From: Rhizobium aethiopicum
GTDB taxonomy: Bacteria > Pseudomonadota > Alphaproteobacteria > Rhizobiales > Rhizobiaceae
Direction: 5' to 3'
Length of the DNA: 33,937 nucleotides
Assembly (NCBI RefSeq): GCF_900094625.1
Contig: NZ_FMAJ01000031.1
Location: 1-33,937, forward strand
Positions 16,790 through 25,139 of this stretch are shown here, piece after piece. The position numbers and the translations under genes were made by a program. Under the pieces are notes generated by a model. It saw nothing but the letters and a program-made list of their open reading frames with translations. It was not told the origin of the DNA and searched no databases. Each line of letters starts with the position of its first letter. The first letter of the stretch is position 1.

Positions 16790-17289
16790 TGTGGCCGTCG
16801 ATCGCGCTTCTGACATTTGTGACGCTGCAGCGGTTGGGCGAGCTCGTGTTTGCCCGGCGCAACACCGCCGCCCTTCTCGCCAGAGGCGGCCGGGAAGTCG
16901 CCCCAGAGCACTATCGCATCATGGTGGCGCTGCATGCCGCCTGGATCATGGGCCTCTGGCTGCTGGCACCGGGCCGCCCGATTCAGCCCTTCTGGCTTGT
17001 GGTGTTCATCGGGCTGCAGGCGTTGCGGCTCTGGGTGCTCGCGACGCTAAAGGACCGCTGGACGACACGTATCGTCGTCCTGCCCGGCTCGCCGCTCGTG
17101 AAATCGGGGCCCTATCGTTTCCTGCGGCATCCCAACTATGCAATCGTCGTCGGCGAGATCGCCGCCCTTCCTCTCGCCTTCGGCCTGACGGTCTACGCGA
17201 TTGTCTTTTCGTTTTTAAACGCTGCAATCCTGCATGTGCGCGTAAAGGCCGAAAATGCCGCACTGAAAAGGGCAATGATTTTGAAATGA
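16786..17289 (+). CDS. Isoprenylcysteine carboxyl methyltransferase-family enzyme (BpsB/SrsB-like)
   Basis: An integral membrane protein of 167 residues with about four to five helices. The C-terminal half holds the ICMT signature: VKSGPYRFLRHPNYAIVVGE, with the RHPNY motif that binds S-adenosylmethionine, and a final VRVKAENAAL. The family includes BpsB of Bacillus and SrsB of Streptomyces, which O-methylate alkylpyrones or alkylresorcinols made by the adjacent type III polyketide synthase. The ATG at 16786 overlaps the synthase stop as ATGA, so translation is coupled and a shared pathway is likely. I infer that it methylates the synthase product within the membrane. Confidence 0.88.
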   Translation: MMWPSIALLTFVTLQRLGELVFARRNTAALLARGGREVAPEHYRIMVALHAAWIMGLWLLAPGRPIQPFWLVVFIGLQALRLWVLATLKDRWTTRIVVLPGSPLVKSGPYRFLRHPNYAIVVGEIAALPLAFGLTVYAIVFSFLNAAILHVRVKAENAALKRAMILK

Positions 17290-17363
17290 ATGCGATTTTT
17301 TTGTTTGCACGGCGCTGTCCGCAGGGGCATTTTCACTTGATTACCTAGCGGAATGCAGCTGAT

Positions 17364-18611
17364 ATGACGAAGAATACAATCGTGCTCGGCGCAGGCATCG
17401 TCGGGGTGTCGGCGGCCATCCATCTTCAGCGGCGCGGCCGGCAGGTGACGCTGATCGACCGCAAGGATCCAGGCAGCGAAACTTCCTTCGGCAATGCCGG
17501 CCTGATCCAGCGCGAAGGGGTTGCGCCTTACGGCTTCCCCCAGCAGTTCGGCCTGTTGCTGCGTTATGCGCTCAACAACCAAATCGATGCGCATTATCAC
17601 CTTCGCACGCTGCCGGGCCAGCTCGTATTTCTTGCCCGTTACTGGTGGAATTCGAATGCCAGGCGCCACGCGGTCGTCACCCGGGCCTATGCGCCGCTGA
17701 TCGAGAACTCGATTGCCGAACACAAGGACCTGATCGAGGCCTCGCAGGCGCAGGCGCTGATCCGCAAGGACGGCTGGATGAAAATATTCCGGACGGAGGC
17801 CGGGCGCGACGAGGCTCTTGCGGAGGCCGCCCTTTGGCAGAACGAGTTCGGTGTGGACTATGACAGTCTGACGTCGACCGATATTGCCCGCATCGAACCG
17901 GATATGACGGTCCGTTTCGCCGGCGGCATCCGCTGGCGCGACCCCTGGTCGGTGCTCGATCCGCATGCGCTGACATCGGCCTATCGCCGCTATTTCGAAA
18001 GCCTCGGCGGCCGGTTCGTCACCGGCGACGCCGCTTCACTCGGCCAGTTCGGCGCCGGCTGGAAGATTATGACTAGGGAGGGTTCGCTGGACGCGGAGGA
18101 TGCGGTCCTCGCGCTCGGCCCCTGGGCAGCCGTCGCGACGCGCCGGCTCGGCTATTCCTTTCCCCTCGCCGTCAAGCGCGGCTATCACATGCATTATGCC
18201 GCCAAGGGCAATGCCGTGCTCAACAACTGGATCCTCGATGCCGAATGCGGTTATCTGCTGGCGCCGATGAACCGCGGCATCCGCTTGACGACAGGGGCGG
18301 AGTTCGCAACGCTTGACGCACCGAAGACGCCGGTGCAGCTCGACCGGGCCGAAGCCGTGGCGCGTACGATCTTCCCACTCGGAGGCAGGCTCGATCCCGA
18401 ACCGTGGATGGGCGCGCGCCCCTGCACACCCGACATGATGCCCGTCATCGGCAAGGCGCCGCGCCATCGGGGCCTATGGTTCGCCTTCGGCCACGCTCAT
18501 CATGGGCTGACGCTCGGGCCGGTGACCGGTCGCGTGCTTGCCGAACTCATCACCGGCGAGACGCCGTTCATTGATATCTCGGCTTACTCGCCGCAGCGCT
18601 TCAAGCCATGA
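17364..18611 (+). CDS. FAD-dependent oxidoreductase, DadA-like
   Basis: A protein of 415 residues. The N-terminal dinucleotide-binding motif is IVLGAGIVGVSAAIHLQRRG (GxGxxG, residues 6-25), followed by LIDRKDPGSETSFGNAG. The C-terminus has MGARPCTPDMMPVIGKAP and FGHAHHGLTLGPVTGR, typical of DAO/D-amino-acid dehydrogenase (DadA) flavoproteins. It probably oxidises a D-amino acid or related amine. It follows the methyltransferase by 74 bases without a clear terminator, so read-through from the polyketide operon is possible, but its family does not itself suggest a role there. Its last 11 bases overlap the convergent gluconokinase gene tail to tail. Confidence 0.85.
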   Translation: MTKNTIVLGAGIVGVSAAIHLQRRGRQVTLIDRKDPGSETSFGNAGLIQREGVAPYGFPQQFGLLLRYALNNQIDAHYHLRTLPGQLVFLARYWWNSNARRHAVVTRAYAPLIENSIAEHKDLIEASQAQALIRKDGWMKIFRTEAGRDEALAEAALWQNEFGVDYDSLTSTDIARIEPDMTVRFAGGIRWRDPWSVLDPHALTSAYRRYFESLGGRFVTGDAASLGQFGAGWKIMTREGSLDAEDAVLALGPWAAVATRRLGYSFPLAVKRGYHMHYAAKGNAVLNNWILDAECGYLLAPMNRGIRLTTGAEFATLDAPKTPVQLDRAEAVARTIFPLGGRLDPEPWMGARPCTPDMMPVIGKAPRHRGLWFAFGHAHHGLTLGPVTGRVLAELITGETPFIDISAYSPQRFKP

Positions 18612-19140
18612 CACCGAGGGTGGAGAGGCCGTTAAGGGCCGTTGCCGCGATGCCGTCGATCGTATCGTCGATATCGACGGTGACGACGCCGGGTTCGCCT
18701 GTCGGCACCTCGAGCGTCGCCAGCTGACTTTCGAGCAGTGAGACTGGCATGAAATGCCCCTTGCGCTCGCCCATGCGCCTGGTCAGCAGCGCCTTGGATC
18801 CCTCGAGATAAACGAAGAACAGATTACCGCCGGCAGCCACCCTCAGCCTGTCGCGATAGATGCGTTTCAGCGCCGAGCAGGAGACGATAATGCCCTCACC
18901 TTTTTCCAGCGAGGCCTTCATCCGTTGGCCGATCAGGTCGAGCCAGGGCATCCGGTCCTCATCGGTTAGCGGAATGCCTTTCGACATCTTCTCCACATTG
19001 GAAGCCGGATGAAGCGCATCACCTTCGACAAAGGCAAGGCGCAAGGCGCCGGCGAGTTTTTCGCCGACCGAGGACTTGCCGCAACCGCTGACCCCCATGA
19101 CGACGATCGCATGGGCGCTGTTCATCCGTTGATCCGACAT
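18601..19140 (-). CDS. gntK: Gluconokinase
   Basis: A protein of 179 residues. It has a P-loop (VVMGVSGCGKSSVGEKLA, residues 11-28), then the substrate-site segment EGDALHPASNVEKMSKGIPLTDEDRMPWL, then CSALKRIYRDRLR and ERKGHFMPVSLLESQLATLE, all diagnostic of GntK/IdnK. It phosphorylates gluconate to 6-phosphogluconate with ATP in the cytoplasm, feeding the Entner-Doudoroff and pentose phosphate pathways. The ATG at 19140 has GGAGGAAGC immediately upstream; an ATG at 19155 lacks this. It lies 111 bases after dppF on the same strand, separated by a stem-loop. Confidence 0.93.
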   Translation of the reverse strand: MSDQRMNSAHAIVVMGVSGCGKSSVGEKLAGALRLAFVEGDALHPASNVEKMSKGIPLTDEDRMPWLDLIGQRMKASLEKGEGIIVSCSALKRIYRDRLRVAAGGNLFFVYLEGSKALLTRRMGERKGHFMPVSLLESQLATLEVPTGEPGVVTVDIDDTIDGIAATALNGLSTLGVMA

Positions 19141-19244
19141 GCTTCCTCCGAGCATCCAATCTTTGTCTGCGCAATTCCCCGCAAAAGCGCTCCGCGCTAT
19201 TCCTGGGAAAATCGCTTCACCCTTTTTCCCAAAACTGCACCGGC

Positions 19245-19266
19245 TTCCCGCTCAGTCGAGCGGGAA
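19245..19266 (-). terminator. Stem-loop overlapping the dppF stop codon
   Basis: TTCCCGCTC and GAGCGGGAA form a perfect 9-bp stem around a 4-base loop. The dppF TGA (19254-19252) lies in the loop and arm. On the minus strand a TTTT run follows only about 10 bases later, so it is a weak terminator candidate or a 3'-end protecting hairpin for the dpp message. Confidence 0.5.
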
Positions 19267-20205
19267 ATGACATGCATGTTTTTGTGCGCCTTCTCCACTT
19301 AATTCGGGAGAAACCTGGCGACAATAATCCTGCGCTTTCCAGCAGCGCGGATTGAAGTGGCAGCCGGACGGCGGCTTCAGCGGCGACGGTAGTTCGCCCT
19401 GCAGGCGGATGCGGTTCTTCTCGCGCTCGGGATCGGCGATCGGGGTCGCCGACAACAAGGCGGCCGTATAGGGATGGCGCGGCCGGGCGAAGACTTGGGC
19501 GGCAGGGCCGGTCTCGATCGGGCGGCCGAGATACATCACCATCACCTCGTCGGCGATGTGGTGGACGACCGAGAGGCCGTGCGAGATGAAGAGATAGGCA
19601 AGACCCATTTCCTTCTGCAGGTCCATAAGCAAGTTCAGAACCTGCGCCTGGATCGACAGATCAAGGGCCGAGACCGGTTCGTCGAGCACCAGCACCTTTG
19701 GCCGCAGCATCAGGGCGCGGGCAATGGCGATGCGCTGACGCTGGCCGCCGGAGAACATATGGGGATAGCGGCCGTGATGCTCCGGGCGCAGACCGACGCG
19801 CGCCATCATCTCCTCCACCTTGCGGCGGCGGGCGCTAGCATCGAGATCGGTATTGATCTTCAGCGGCTCTTCCAGAATGGCACCGACCTTCTGACGCGGG
19901 TTAAGCGAGCCATAGGGATTCTGGAAAACGATCTGCACCTGACTGCGCAGGCTGCGGTCGCCCACACGGGCGGGCTTGCCGTCGATCAGCAATTCGCCGG
20001 CCGTCGGATCCTCGATCATCGTGACGAGGCGGGCGAGCGTCGACTTGCCGCAGCCGGATTCGCCGACGACGGCGAGCGTCTTGCCTGAATGAAGGCTGAA
20101 GCTGACGCCGTTCAGGGCCTTGACGGTGGCGTCGGCTTTGAAGAGACCGCGGTTGACAGTGTAGAAGCGGGCGAGATCCCTGCCCTCGAGAACAGCGCCC
20201 GTCAT
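19252..20205 (-). CDS. dppF: Dipeptide ABC transporter ATP-binding protein DppF
   Basis: An ATPase of 317 residues. Walker A is VGESGCGKST (about residues 48-57) and the Q-loop is IVFQNPYGSLNP. The signature is MFSGGQRQRIAIARAL, Walker B is PKVLVLDEPVSALDLS, and the H-loop lies in FISHGLSVVHHIAD. The C-terminal oligopeptide/dipeptide extension with GCHFNPRCWKAQDYC carries Cys residues typical of OppF/DppF. It energises import with DppD. Two departures are visible: FSGGQ instead of the common LSGGQ, and SHG instead of SHD. It overlaps dppD by four bases (ATGA). Confidence 0.93.
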   Translation of the reverse strand: MTGAVLEGRDLARFYTVNRGLFKADATVKALNGVSFSLHSGKTLAVVGESGCGKSTLARLVTMIEDPTAGELLIDGKPARVGDRSLRSQVQIVFQNPYGSLNPRQKVGAILEEPLKINTDLDASARRRKVEEMMARVGLRPEHHGRYPHMFSGGQRQRIAIARALMLRPKVLVLDEPVSALDLSIQAQVLNLLMDLQKEMGLAYLFISHGLSVVHHIADEVMVMYLGRPIETGPAAQVFARPRHPYTAALLSATPIADPEREKNRIRLQGELPSPLKPPSGCHFNPRCWKAQDYCRQVSPELSGEGAQKHACHFPLD

Positions 20206-21218
20206 ACCAGGTCTCCTGCAGTTTCAACGCGCATGACACCGGGATGCCCGAGCGGCTTGCCGTCCTTCAATGGATAGTTGCACAGCGCCCGCCCGAGCTC
20301 CGGGCCCTGGCGGACGACGCCGCGCTCGCACTCGACCGTGGCATAACCGCAGCGCGGCGCGAAGAGACAGCCTCTCGGGCGGCCGTGCTGGCCGGGAACG
20401 ACGCCGGCGATCGAGGGAAGACGCTGTCCGACTTGGGCGCGTTCCGGCAGGGCGGCAAGCAGGGCCGCCGTATAAGGGTGGTGCGGGTCGCGGAACAGCG
20501 CCCTCACCGGCTGCTCCTCGACCTTCTGGCCCGCATATTGCACCTGCACGCGCTCGGCGGTTTCGGCGACGACGCCCATATCGTGGGTGATCAGCACCAG
20601 CGCCATGCCATGCTCCTTCTGCAGGCGCACGAGCAGATCGAGGATCTGCGCCTGGATCGTCACGTCCAGCGCGGTCGTCGGCTCGTCGGCGATCAGCAGC
20701 TTCGGATTGCATGCGAGCGCCATGGCAATCATGACGCGCTGGCTCATGCCGCCGGACATCTGATGCGGAAAGTTCGACAGGCGGTCTTCCGGCGCCGGAA
20801 TACCGACGAGGTTGAGAAGTTCTATCGAGCGTTCGCGGCGTTCCCTCCGGTTGAGGCCCATATGGACCCGCAGTGTTTCACCGAGCTGAAAGCCGACCGT
20901 GAAGCATGGATTGAGGCTCGACATCGGCTCCTGGAAGATCATCGCCATCTCCTTGCCGACGATCCGGCGGCGCTGGCGGGCGGAGATGCCGCGCAGATCC
21001 TGGCCGTCGAACTGCATTCGGTCGGCAGTGATCCTGGCCGTCCAGGGCAGAAGCCCCATCAGGGCCAGCATGGAAACGGATTTGCCCGAGCCGGATTCGC
21101 CGACGACAGAGAGGATTTCGCCTTTGTCGCAGGTAAGCGATACGCCGTCGACGGCACGGAAAAGACCGGATGACGTCTGGAATTCGACGGTCAGATTTTC
21201 GATTTCGAGGAGCGGCAT
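20202..21218 (-). CDS. dppD: Dipeptide ABC transporter ATP-binding protein DppD
   Basis: An ATPase of 338 residues. Walker A is VGESGSGKSVS, the Q-loop IFQEPMSSLNP, the signature MSGGMSQRVMIAMAL, Walker B LLIADEPTTALDVT and the H-loop LITHDMGVVAE. The C-terminal extension has GCLFAPRCGYA. These are typical of DppD/OppD. The ATG at 21218 overlaps the dppC stop as TGATG; a GTG one codon upstream is an alternative start. It acts at the cytoplasmic face of the DppBC channel together with DppF. Confidence 0.93.
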   Translation of the reverse strand: MPLLEIENLTVEFQTSSGLFRAVDGVSLTCDKGEILSVVGESGSGKSVSMLALMGLLPWTARITADRMQFDGQDLRGISARQRRRIVGKEMAMIFQEPMSSLNPCFTVGFQLGETLRVHMGLNRRERRERSIELLNLVGIPAPEDRLSNFPHQMSGGMSQRVMIAMALACNPKLLIADEPTTALDVTIQAQILDLLVRLQKEHGMALVLITHDMGVVAETAERVQVQYAGQKVEEQPVRALFRDPHHPYTAALLAALPERAQVGQRLPSIAGVVPGQHGRPRGCLFAPRCGYATVECERGVVRQGPELGRALCNYPLKDGKPLGHPGVMRVETAGDLV

Positions 21219-22108
21219 CACGACCTCTTCAGCTTGGGGTCAAGCGCATCGCGCAGGCCGTCGCCCATCAGGTTGATGGCGAGAACGGTGATGAGGATGG
21301 CAAGACCCGGGAAAGTCACGACCCACCAGGCACGCGAGATGAACTCCCGGGATTCGGCGAGCATGGTGCCCCATTCGGGTGTCGGCGGCTGCGCTCCCAT
21401 GCCGAGAAAGCCGAGGGCGGCGGCATCGAGAATCGCTGCGGAGAAGGCAAGTGTGGCCTGAACGATCAGCGGCCCAAGACAGTTCGGCAGGATGGTCTTG
21501 AACATCAGCCGGAGGGTGCCGGCGCCGGCGACACGCGAAGCGATCACATATTCCTTCTCACGCTCAGTTATAACGGAGGCGCGCGTCAGCCGCACGAAAT
21601 GCGGCTGGTTGACCAGCGAAATGGCAATCATCGCATTGGTAAGACCAGGCCCCAGCACCGCGACCAGCACGAGCGCGAGCAGCAGCGACGGGAAAGCCAG
21701 GATGATATCCATCAGGCGCATGATCGCCGTATCGATCTTGCCGCGGAAATACCCGGCAACGAGGCCGATCAGCACGCCGCATATGACCGAAAGCGTAACG
21801 ACGACGACGCCGATGAAGAGCGAAAACCGCGCTCCGTAGATCAGGCGCGAGAGGATATCGCGGCCGACGGCATCGGTTCCGAGCGGATAGGAAGCGCTCC
21901 CCGCCTCCATCCAGGCCGGCACGGCGAGCAGCACCTCGCGGTTCTGCTCGTTCGGCGCATGCGGCGCAAAAACCGGTGCAAAAATCGCAACGACGAGAAT
22001 GATGACGAAAACAACGAGGCCGATAACGGCGCCTTTGTTGCGGGAGAAATAATGCCAGAATTCCGCAAGGGCGGATGGCTGGCCGGTTTTGACGGTGACC
22101 GTGCTCAT
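21218..22108 (-). CDS. dppC: Dipeptide ABC transporter permease DppC
   Basis: A protein of 296 residues with six predicted membrane helices. An N-terminal OppC-type segment (EFWHYFSRNKGAVIGLVVF) leads into a periplasmic stretch with HPLGTDAVGRDILSRLIYGARFSL-like YPLGTDAVGRDILSRL. The ATPase-coupling EAA loop is near ASRVAGAGTLRLMFKTILPNCLGPLIV. It pairs with DppB to form the channel. It lies nine bases after dppB, within the same operon. Confidence 0.93.
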   Translation of the reverse strand: MSTVTVKTGQPSALAEFWHYFSRNKGAVIGLVVFVIILVVAIFAPVFAPHAPNEQNREVLLAVPAWMEAGSASYPLGTDAVGRDILSRLIYGARFSLFIGVVVVTLSVICGVLIGLVAGYFRGKIDTAIMRLMDIILAFPSLLLALVLVAVLGPGLTNAMIAISLVNQPHFVRLTRASVITEREKEYVIASRVAGAGTLRLMFKTILPNCLGPLIVQATLAFSAAILDAAALGFLGMGAQPPTPEWGTMLAESREFISRAWWVVTFPGLAILITVLAINLMGDGLRDALDPKLKRS

Positions 22109-22117
22109 GGACCGCTC

Positions 22118-23122
22118 CTAGTGACGAATACGCGGATTGATGAAGCCGTAGAGAACATCAACAATCAGATTGACCAGCATGATGACACCGGCGATCAGGA
22201 GCAGCCCCCCCTGGACCACGGCGTAATCGCGCTTGAACACCGAATCGACCATCCATTTGCCGATGCCCGGCCAGGAAAAGATGGTCTCGGTGAGGATGGC
22301 CCCGGCAAGGAGAACACCGATCTGAAGGCCGATCGTGGTGATGACGGGGATCATCGCATTGCGCAGCGCATGGACGCCGACGACGCGCAGCGGCTTCAAA
22401 CCTTTCGAACGCGCCGTGCGGACATAGTCTTCGCCGAGAACCTCGAGCATGGCGGAGCGCGTCTGACGGGCGATGACGGCAAGCGGGATGGTCGCCAGCA
22501 CGATGGTCGGCAGAATGAGATAGCTGACGGCGGAGGCGAAGGCGCCCTTCTGGCCTGAAAGTAGACTGTCGATCAGCATGAAGCCGGTCACCGGCTTGAA
22601 GAAATACATCAGCGAAATGCGGCCGGACACCGGCGTCCAGCCGAGATAGCCGGAAAAGAAGATGATGAGCAGCAGGCCCCACCAAAAGATCGGCATGGAA
22701 TAACCGACGAGGGCGACACCCATCACGCTCTGATCGAACCACGTGCCTCGCTTGACGGCTGCAAAGACGCCGGCGGGCACGCCAAGACAGACGGCGAGAA
22801 TGATGGCGCAGAACGAAAGTTCCAGTGTTGCCGGAAACAGCGTCAGGAATTCGCCGAGGACCGGCCGCTTGGTGACGATCGAGGTGCCGAGATCGCCCTG
22901 CAGTACTTTTCCGAGATAGTCGAAATACTGCACATACATGGGACGGTCGAAACCGAGGTCGTGCATGATCTGGGCATGCCGCTCCGGCGCCATCACGCGT
23001 TCACCCGAGAGCAGCATCACGGGGTCTCCGGGCAGCAGGCGGATGAATGAGAAGGCAATCAGGGAAACGCCGAGGAATGTCGGAATCAGCACCGCAAGGC
23101 GGCCGATGAAAAAACGCAACAT
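22118..23122 (-). CDS. dppB: Dipeptide ABC transporter permease DppB
   Basis: A protein of 334 residues starting MLRFFIGRLAVLIPTFLGVSLIAF, the usual N-terminal helix of DppB/OppB. It has LLPGDPV in the first periplasmic loop and an EAA loop in YVRTARSKGLKPLRVVGVHALRNAMIPV. It contributes half of the inner-membrane channel. It is separated from dppA by 87 bases containing a strong stem-loop, which probably lets the binding protein be made in excess of the channel. Confidence 0.93.
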   Translation of the reverse strand: MLRFFIGRLAVLIPTFLGVSLIAFSFIRLLPGDPVMLLSGERVMAPERHAQIMHDLGFDRPMYVQYFDYLGKVLQGDLGTSIVTKRPVLGEFLTLFPATLELSFCAIILAVCLGVPAGVFAAVKRGTWFDQSVMGVALVGYSMPIFWWGLLLIIFFSGYLGWTPVSGRISLMYFFKPVTGFMLIDSLLSGQKGAFASAVSYLILPTIVLATIPLAVIARQTRSAMLEVLGEDYVRTARSKGLKPLRVVGVHALRNAMIPVITTIGLQIGVLLAGAILTETIFSWPGIGKWMVDSVFKRDYAVVQGGLLLIAGVIMLVNLIVDVLYGFINPRIRH

Positions 23123-23141
23123 GGCAGATGTCCAATAGTTT

Positions 23142-23170
23142 CCGGCGGTCAGGGGGTGCCTGACCGCCGG
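23142..23170 (-). promoter_or_regulatory. Intercistronic stem-loop between dppA and dppB
   Basis: CCGGCGGTCAGG (23142-23153) and CCTGACCGCCGG (23159-23170) are perfect inverted repeats around a 5-base loop. On the minus strand no U-run follows, so it is more likely an mRNA-stabilising or processing hairpin, or a partial terminator, than a full one. Confidence 0.75.
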
Positions 23171-23209
23171 CTGCGCCCAGCTCTGCCGGGCATTTTTACA
23201 TTATTCTTG

Positions 23210-24805
23210 TTATTCGGATACGTCGACGCCGTCGAAACGGTGAATGCCGAGCGGGTCCATCTTGAAGCCCGAGACCTTCTTGCTCATCGGAACGAAGACG
23301 AGCGAGTGGTCGAGGGTCGCCCAGGGGGCTTCCTTCTTGAAGATCAGCTGCGCCTGCTCATAAGCCTTGGTGCGCTCGCCGACATCGGCGGTCATCTTGG
23401 CCTTCGTCATCAGGTCGTCGTATTCCTTGTTGCACCACTGTGCACGGTTGTTGCCGCCGACGGCATCGCAGCCGAGCAGCGTATCCATGAAGTTATCCGG
23501 GTCGCCGTTGTCGCCGGTCCAACCGAGAATGACGGCGCCGTCGCGCTTCACGTCGGAGGAGAGCTTCAGGTACTCGGCCCATTCATGCGTGACGATCTCG
23601 ACGTTGACGCCGATCTTGGCGAAATCGGCCTGGATCAGTTCGGCCGCGCGGCGGGCGTTCAGCATGTAGGGACGCGATACCGGCATCGCCCAGACCTTCA
23701 TGCTGAGATCCTTGACGCCGGCGTCGGCAAGAGCCTTCTTGGCGGCATCCGGATCGTACTTGTCGTCCTGAACGGCATCGTTATAGGACCACATTGTCGG
23801 CGGGATCGGGTTCTTGGCAACGGTGGCCGCACCCTGGAAGACGGCGTCGACGATCGCCTGCTTGTTGATCGCCATGTTGAGCGCGCGGCGGACTTCCGGC
23901 TTGTCGAAGGGCGCCATCTGGGTGTTGTAGGCGAGGTAGCTGACGTTGAGACCGGCCTGCTCCTCGACGACCAGGTTCTCGTCCTTCTTCAGTTCCGGAA
24001 CGTCGGCTGCATTCGGATAAGGGATTAGGTGGCATTCGCCGGCCTTCAGCTTCTGGGCGCGCACGGCGGCATCAGAGGTAATGGCGAAAACCAGATCGTC
24101 GATCTTTTCCTTGCCCTTGAAATAGGTTTCGTTCGCCTTGTAGCGGATGACGGCATCCGGCTGATAGGCGACGAAGGTGAAGGGGCCGGTGCCGAGCGGC
24201 TGCTGGTTCAGCTGCGCCATCTTGCCGTCGGCCGCGAGCTTGTCGGCATATTCCTTGGAGACGATCGAGGCGAAGTCCATGGCGAGGTCGGCCAGGAACG
24301 GCGCTTCGGGATGGTTGAGCGTGAACTTGACGGTGAGGTCATCGACCTTCTCGACCGACTTGATCAGTTCCGGAAAGCCCATGCCGGCAGCGTATTCGTA
24401 AGAGCCGCCCTCGACATACTTGTTCCAGGGATTGTCGGACTTCAGCTGGCGCTCGAAGGAGAACACGACGTCGTCGGCGTTGAAATCGCGCGTCGGCGTA
24501 AAGAAGTCGGTGGTCTGGAACTTGACACCGGGATGAAGCTTGAAGGTGTATTCCTTACCATCGGCCGAAACGCTCCAGCTGTCGGCCAGACCGGGTTCGA
24601 TCTCCGTGCCGCCGTGCTTGAATTCGACGAGGCGGCTATAGACGGTACGCGAGGACGCGTCGAAGGTCGTGCCTGCCGTATAAAGGCTCGGGTCGAAGCC
24701 TTCCGGCGAACCCTCGGAGCAATAAACAAGGGTCTTGGACCAGGCCGACGTCGCCATGACCGAAATCAGGGCCGTCGCTGCCAGCATGACAGAGATCTTT
24801 TTCAT
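23210..24805 (-). CDS. dppA: Periplasmic dipeptide/5-aminolevulinate-binding protein DppA
   Basis: A protein of 531 residues from the ATG at 24805 (MKKISVMLAATALISVM), with a signal peptide ending near TSAWSK. The mature start KTLVYCSEGSPEGFDPSLYT is very close to DppA of enteric bacteria, and so are GGSYEYAAGMGFPELI, PEAPFLADLAMDFASIVSKEYAD, IPPTMWSYND and GWTGDNGDPDNF. It captures dipeptides in the periplasm for DppBCDF; in Rhizobium leguminosarum the Dpp system is known to import 5-aminolevulinate too. The frame is open up to 24985, but only the 24805 start gives a signal peptide. It is first in a leftward dppABCDF operon. Confidence 0.95.
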   Translation of the reverse strand: MKKISVMLAATALISVMATSAWSKTLVYCSEGSPEGFDPSLYTAGTTFDASSRTVYSRLVEFKHGGTEIEPGLADSWSVSADGKEYTFKLHPGVKFQTTDFFTPTRDFNADDVVFSFERQLKSDNPWNKYVEGGSYEYAAGMGFPELIKSVEKVDDLTVKFTLNHPEAPFLADLAMDFASIVSKEYADKLAADGKMAQLNQQPLGTGPFTFVAYQPDAVIRYKANETYFKGKEKIDDLVFAITSDAAVRAQKLKAGECHLIPYPNAADVPELKKDENLVVEEQAGLNVSYLAYNTQMAPFDKPEVRRALNMAINKQAIVDAVFQGAATVAKNPIPPTMWSYNDAVQDDKYDPDAAKKALADAGVKDLSMKVWAMPVSRPYMLNARRAAELIQADFAKIGVNVEIVTHEWAEYLKLSSDVKRDGAVILGWTGDNGDPDNFMDTLLGCDAVGGNNRAQWCNKEYDDLMTKAKMTADVGERTKAYEQAQLIFKKEAPWATLDHSLVFVPMSKKVSGFKMDPLGIHRFDGVDVSE

Positions 24806-25081
24806 AATATTGTTTCCCGGTTGTTCTTTTTTGATGTCTGGAGACCGCATTAGGCATCCCGATCGACGATCGATGGAACGATATTTATCTACTGAAAGCA
24901 ACGGGCTACGGAGAAAATTTTTCCAGTTGGACAATTTTAGAAATTTTTGGCCAAAAATCAGCCCCATTTGGAAATATTCGGACAAAGACGCGCAGAATTT
25001 CGTCGCATTTTGGATAATTGCGCCCTCTTAGCAGCGCAGAATGGACACTTCCACCTCTCGAGCCTTCGAGACGCAGCAAAC
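24806..25081. promoter_or_regulatory. AT-rich dppA upstream region with a 16-bp palindrome
   Basis: No gene is seen in this stretch between dppA and the rirA terminator. It is much more AT rich than its surroundings. ATTTTTGGCCAAAAAT at 24943-24958 is a perfect 16-bp palindrome about 138 bases upstream of dppA. It may be an operator, but I do not match it to a known regulator. Confidence 0.4.
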
Positions 25082-25113
25082 AAAAACCGCGATTGCCGAG
25101 GCAACCGCGGTTT
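25082..25113 (-). terminator. Rho-independent terminator of rirA
   Basis: AAACCGCG (25084-25091) and CGCGGTTT (25106-25113) pair, with further inner pairing of TTGCC and GGCAA around a small loop. On the minus strand the stem is followed by a short U-run. It lies 27 bases after the rirA stop. Confidence 0.82.
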
Positions 25114-25139
25114 CGCAGGGCTGGTCTTTATCTTTGAAT

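Noticed and set aside
21170..22558. Plus-strand open frame of 462 residues
   Set aside because: It is antisense to dppC and part of dppB, with low-complexity acidic and His-rich composition from complementary codons.
23156..24853. Long plus-strand frames opposite dppA
   Set aside because: They are shadows of the dppA coding pattern, with no recognisable domain.
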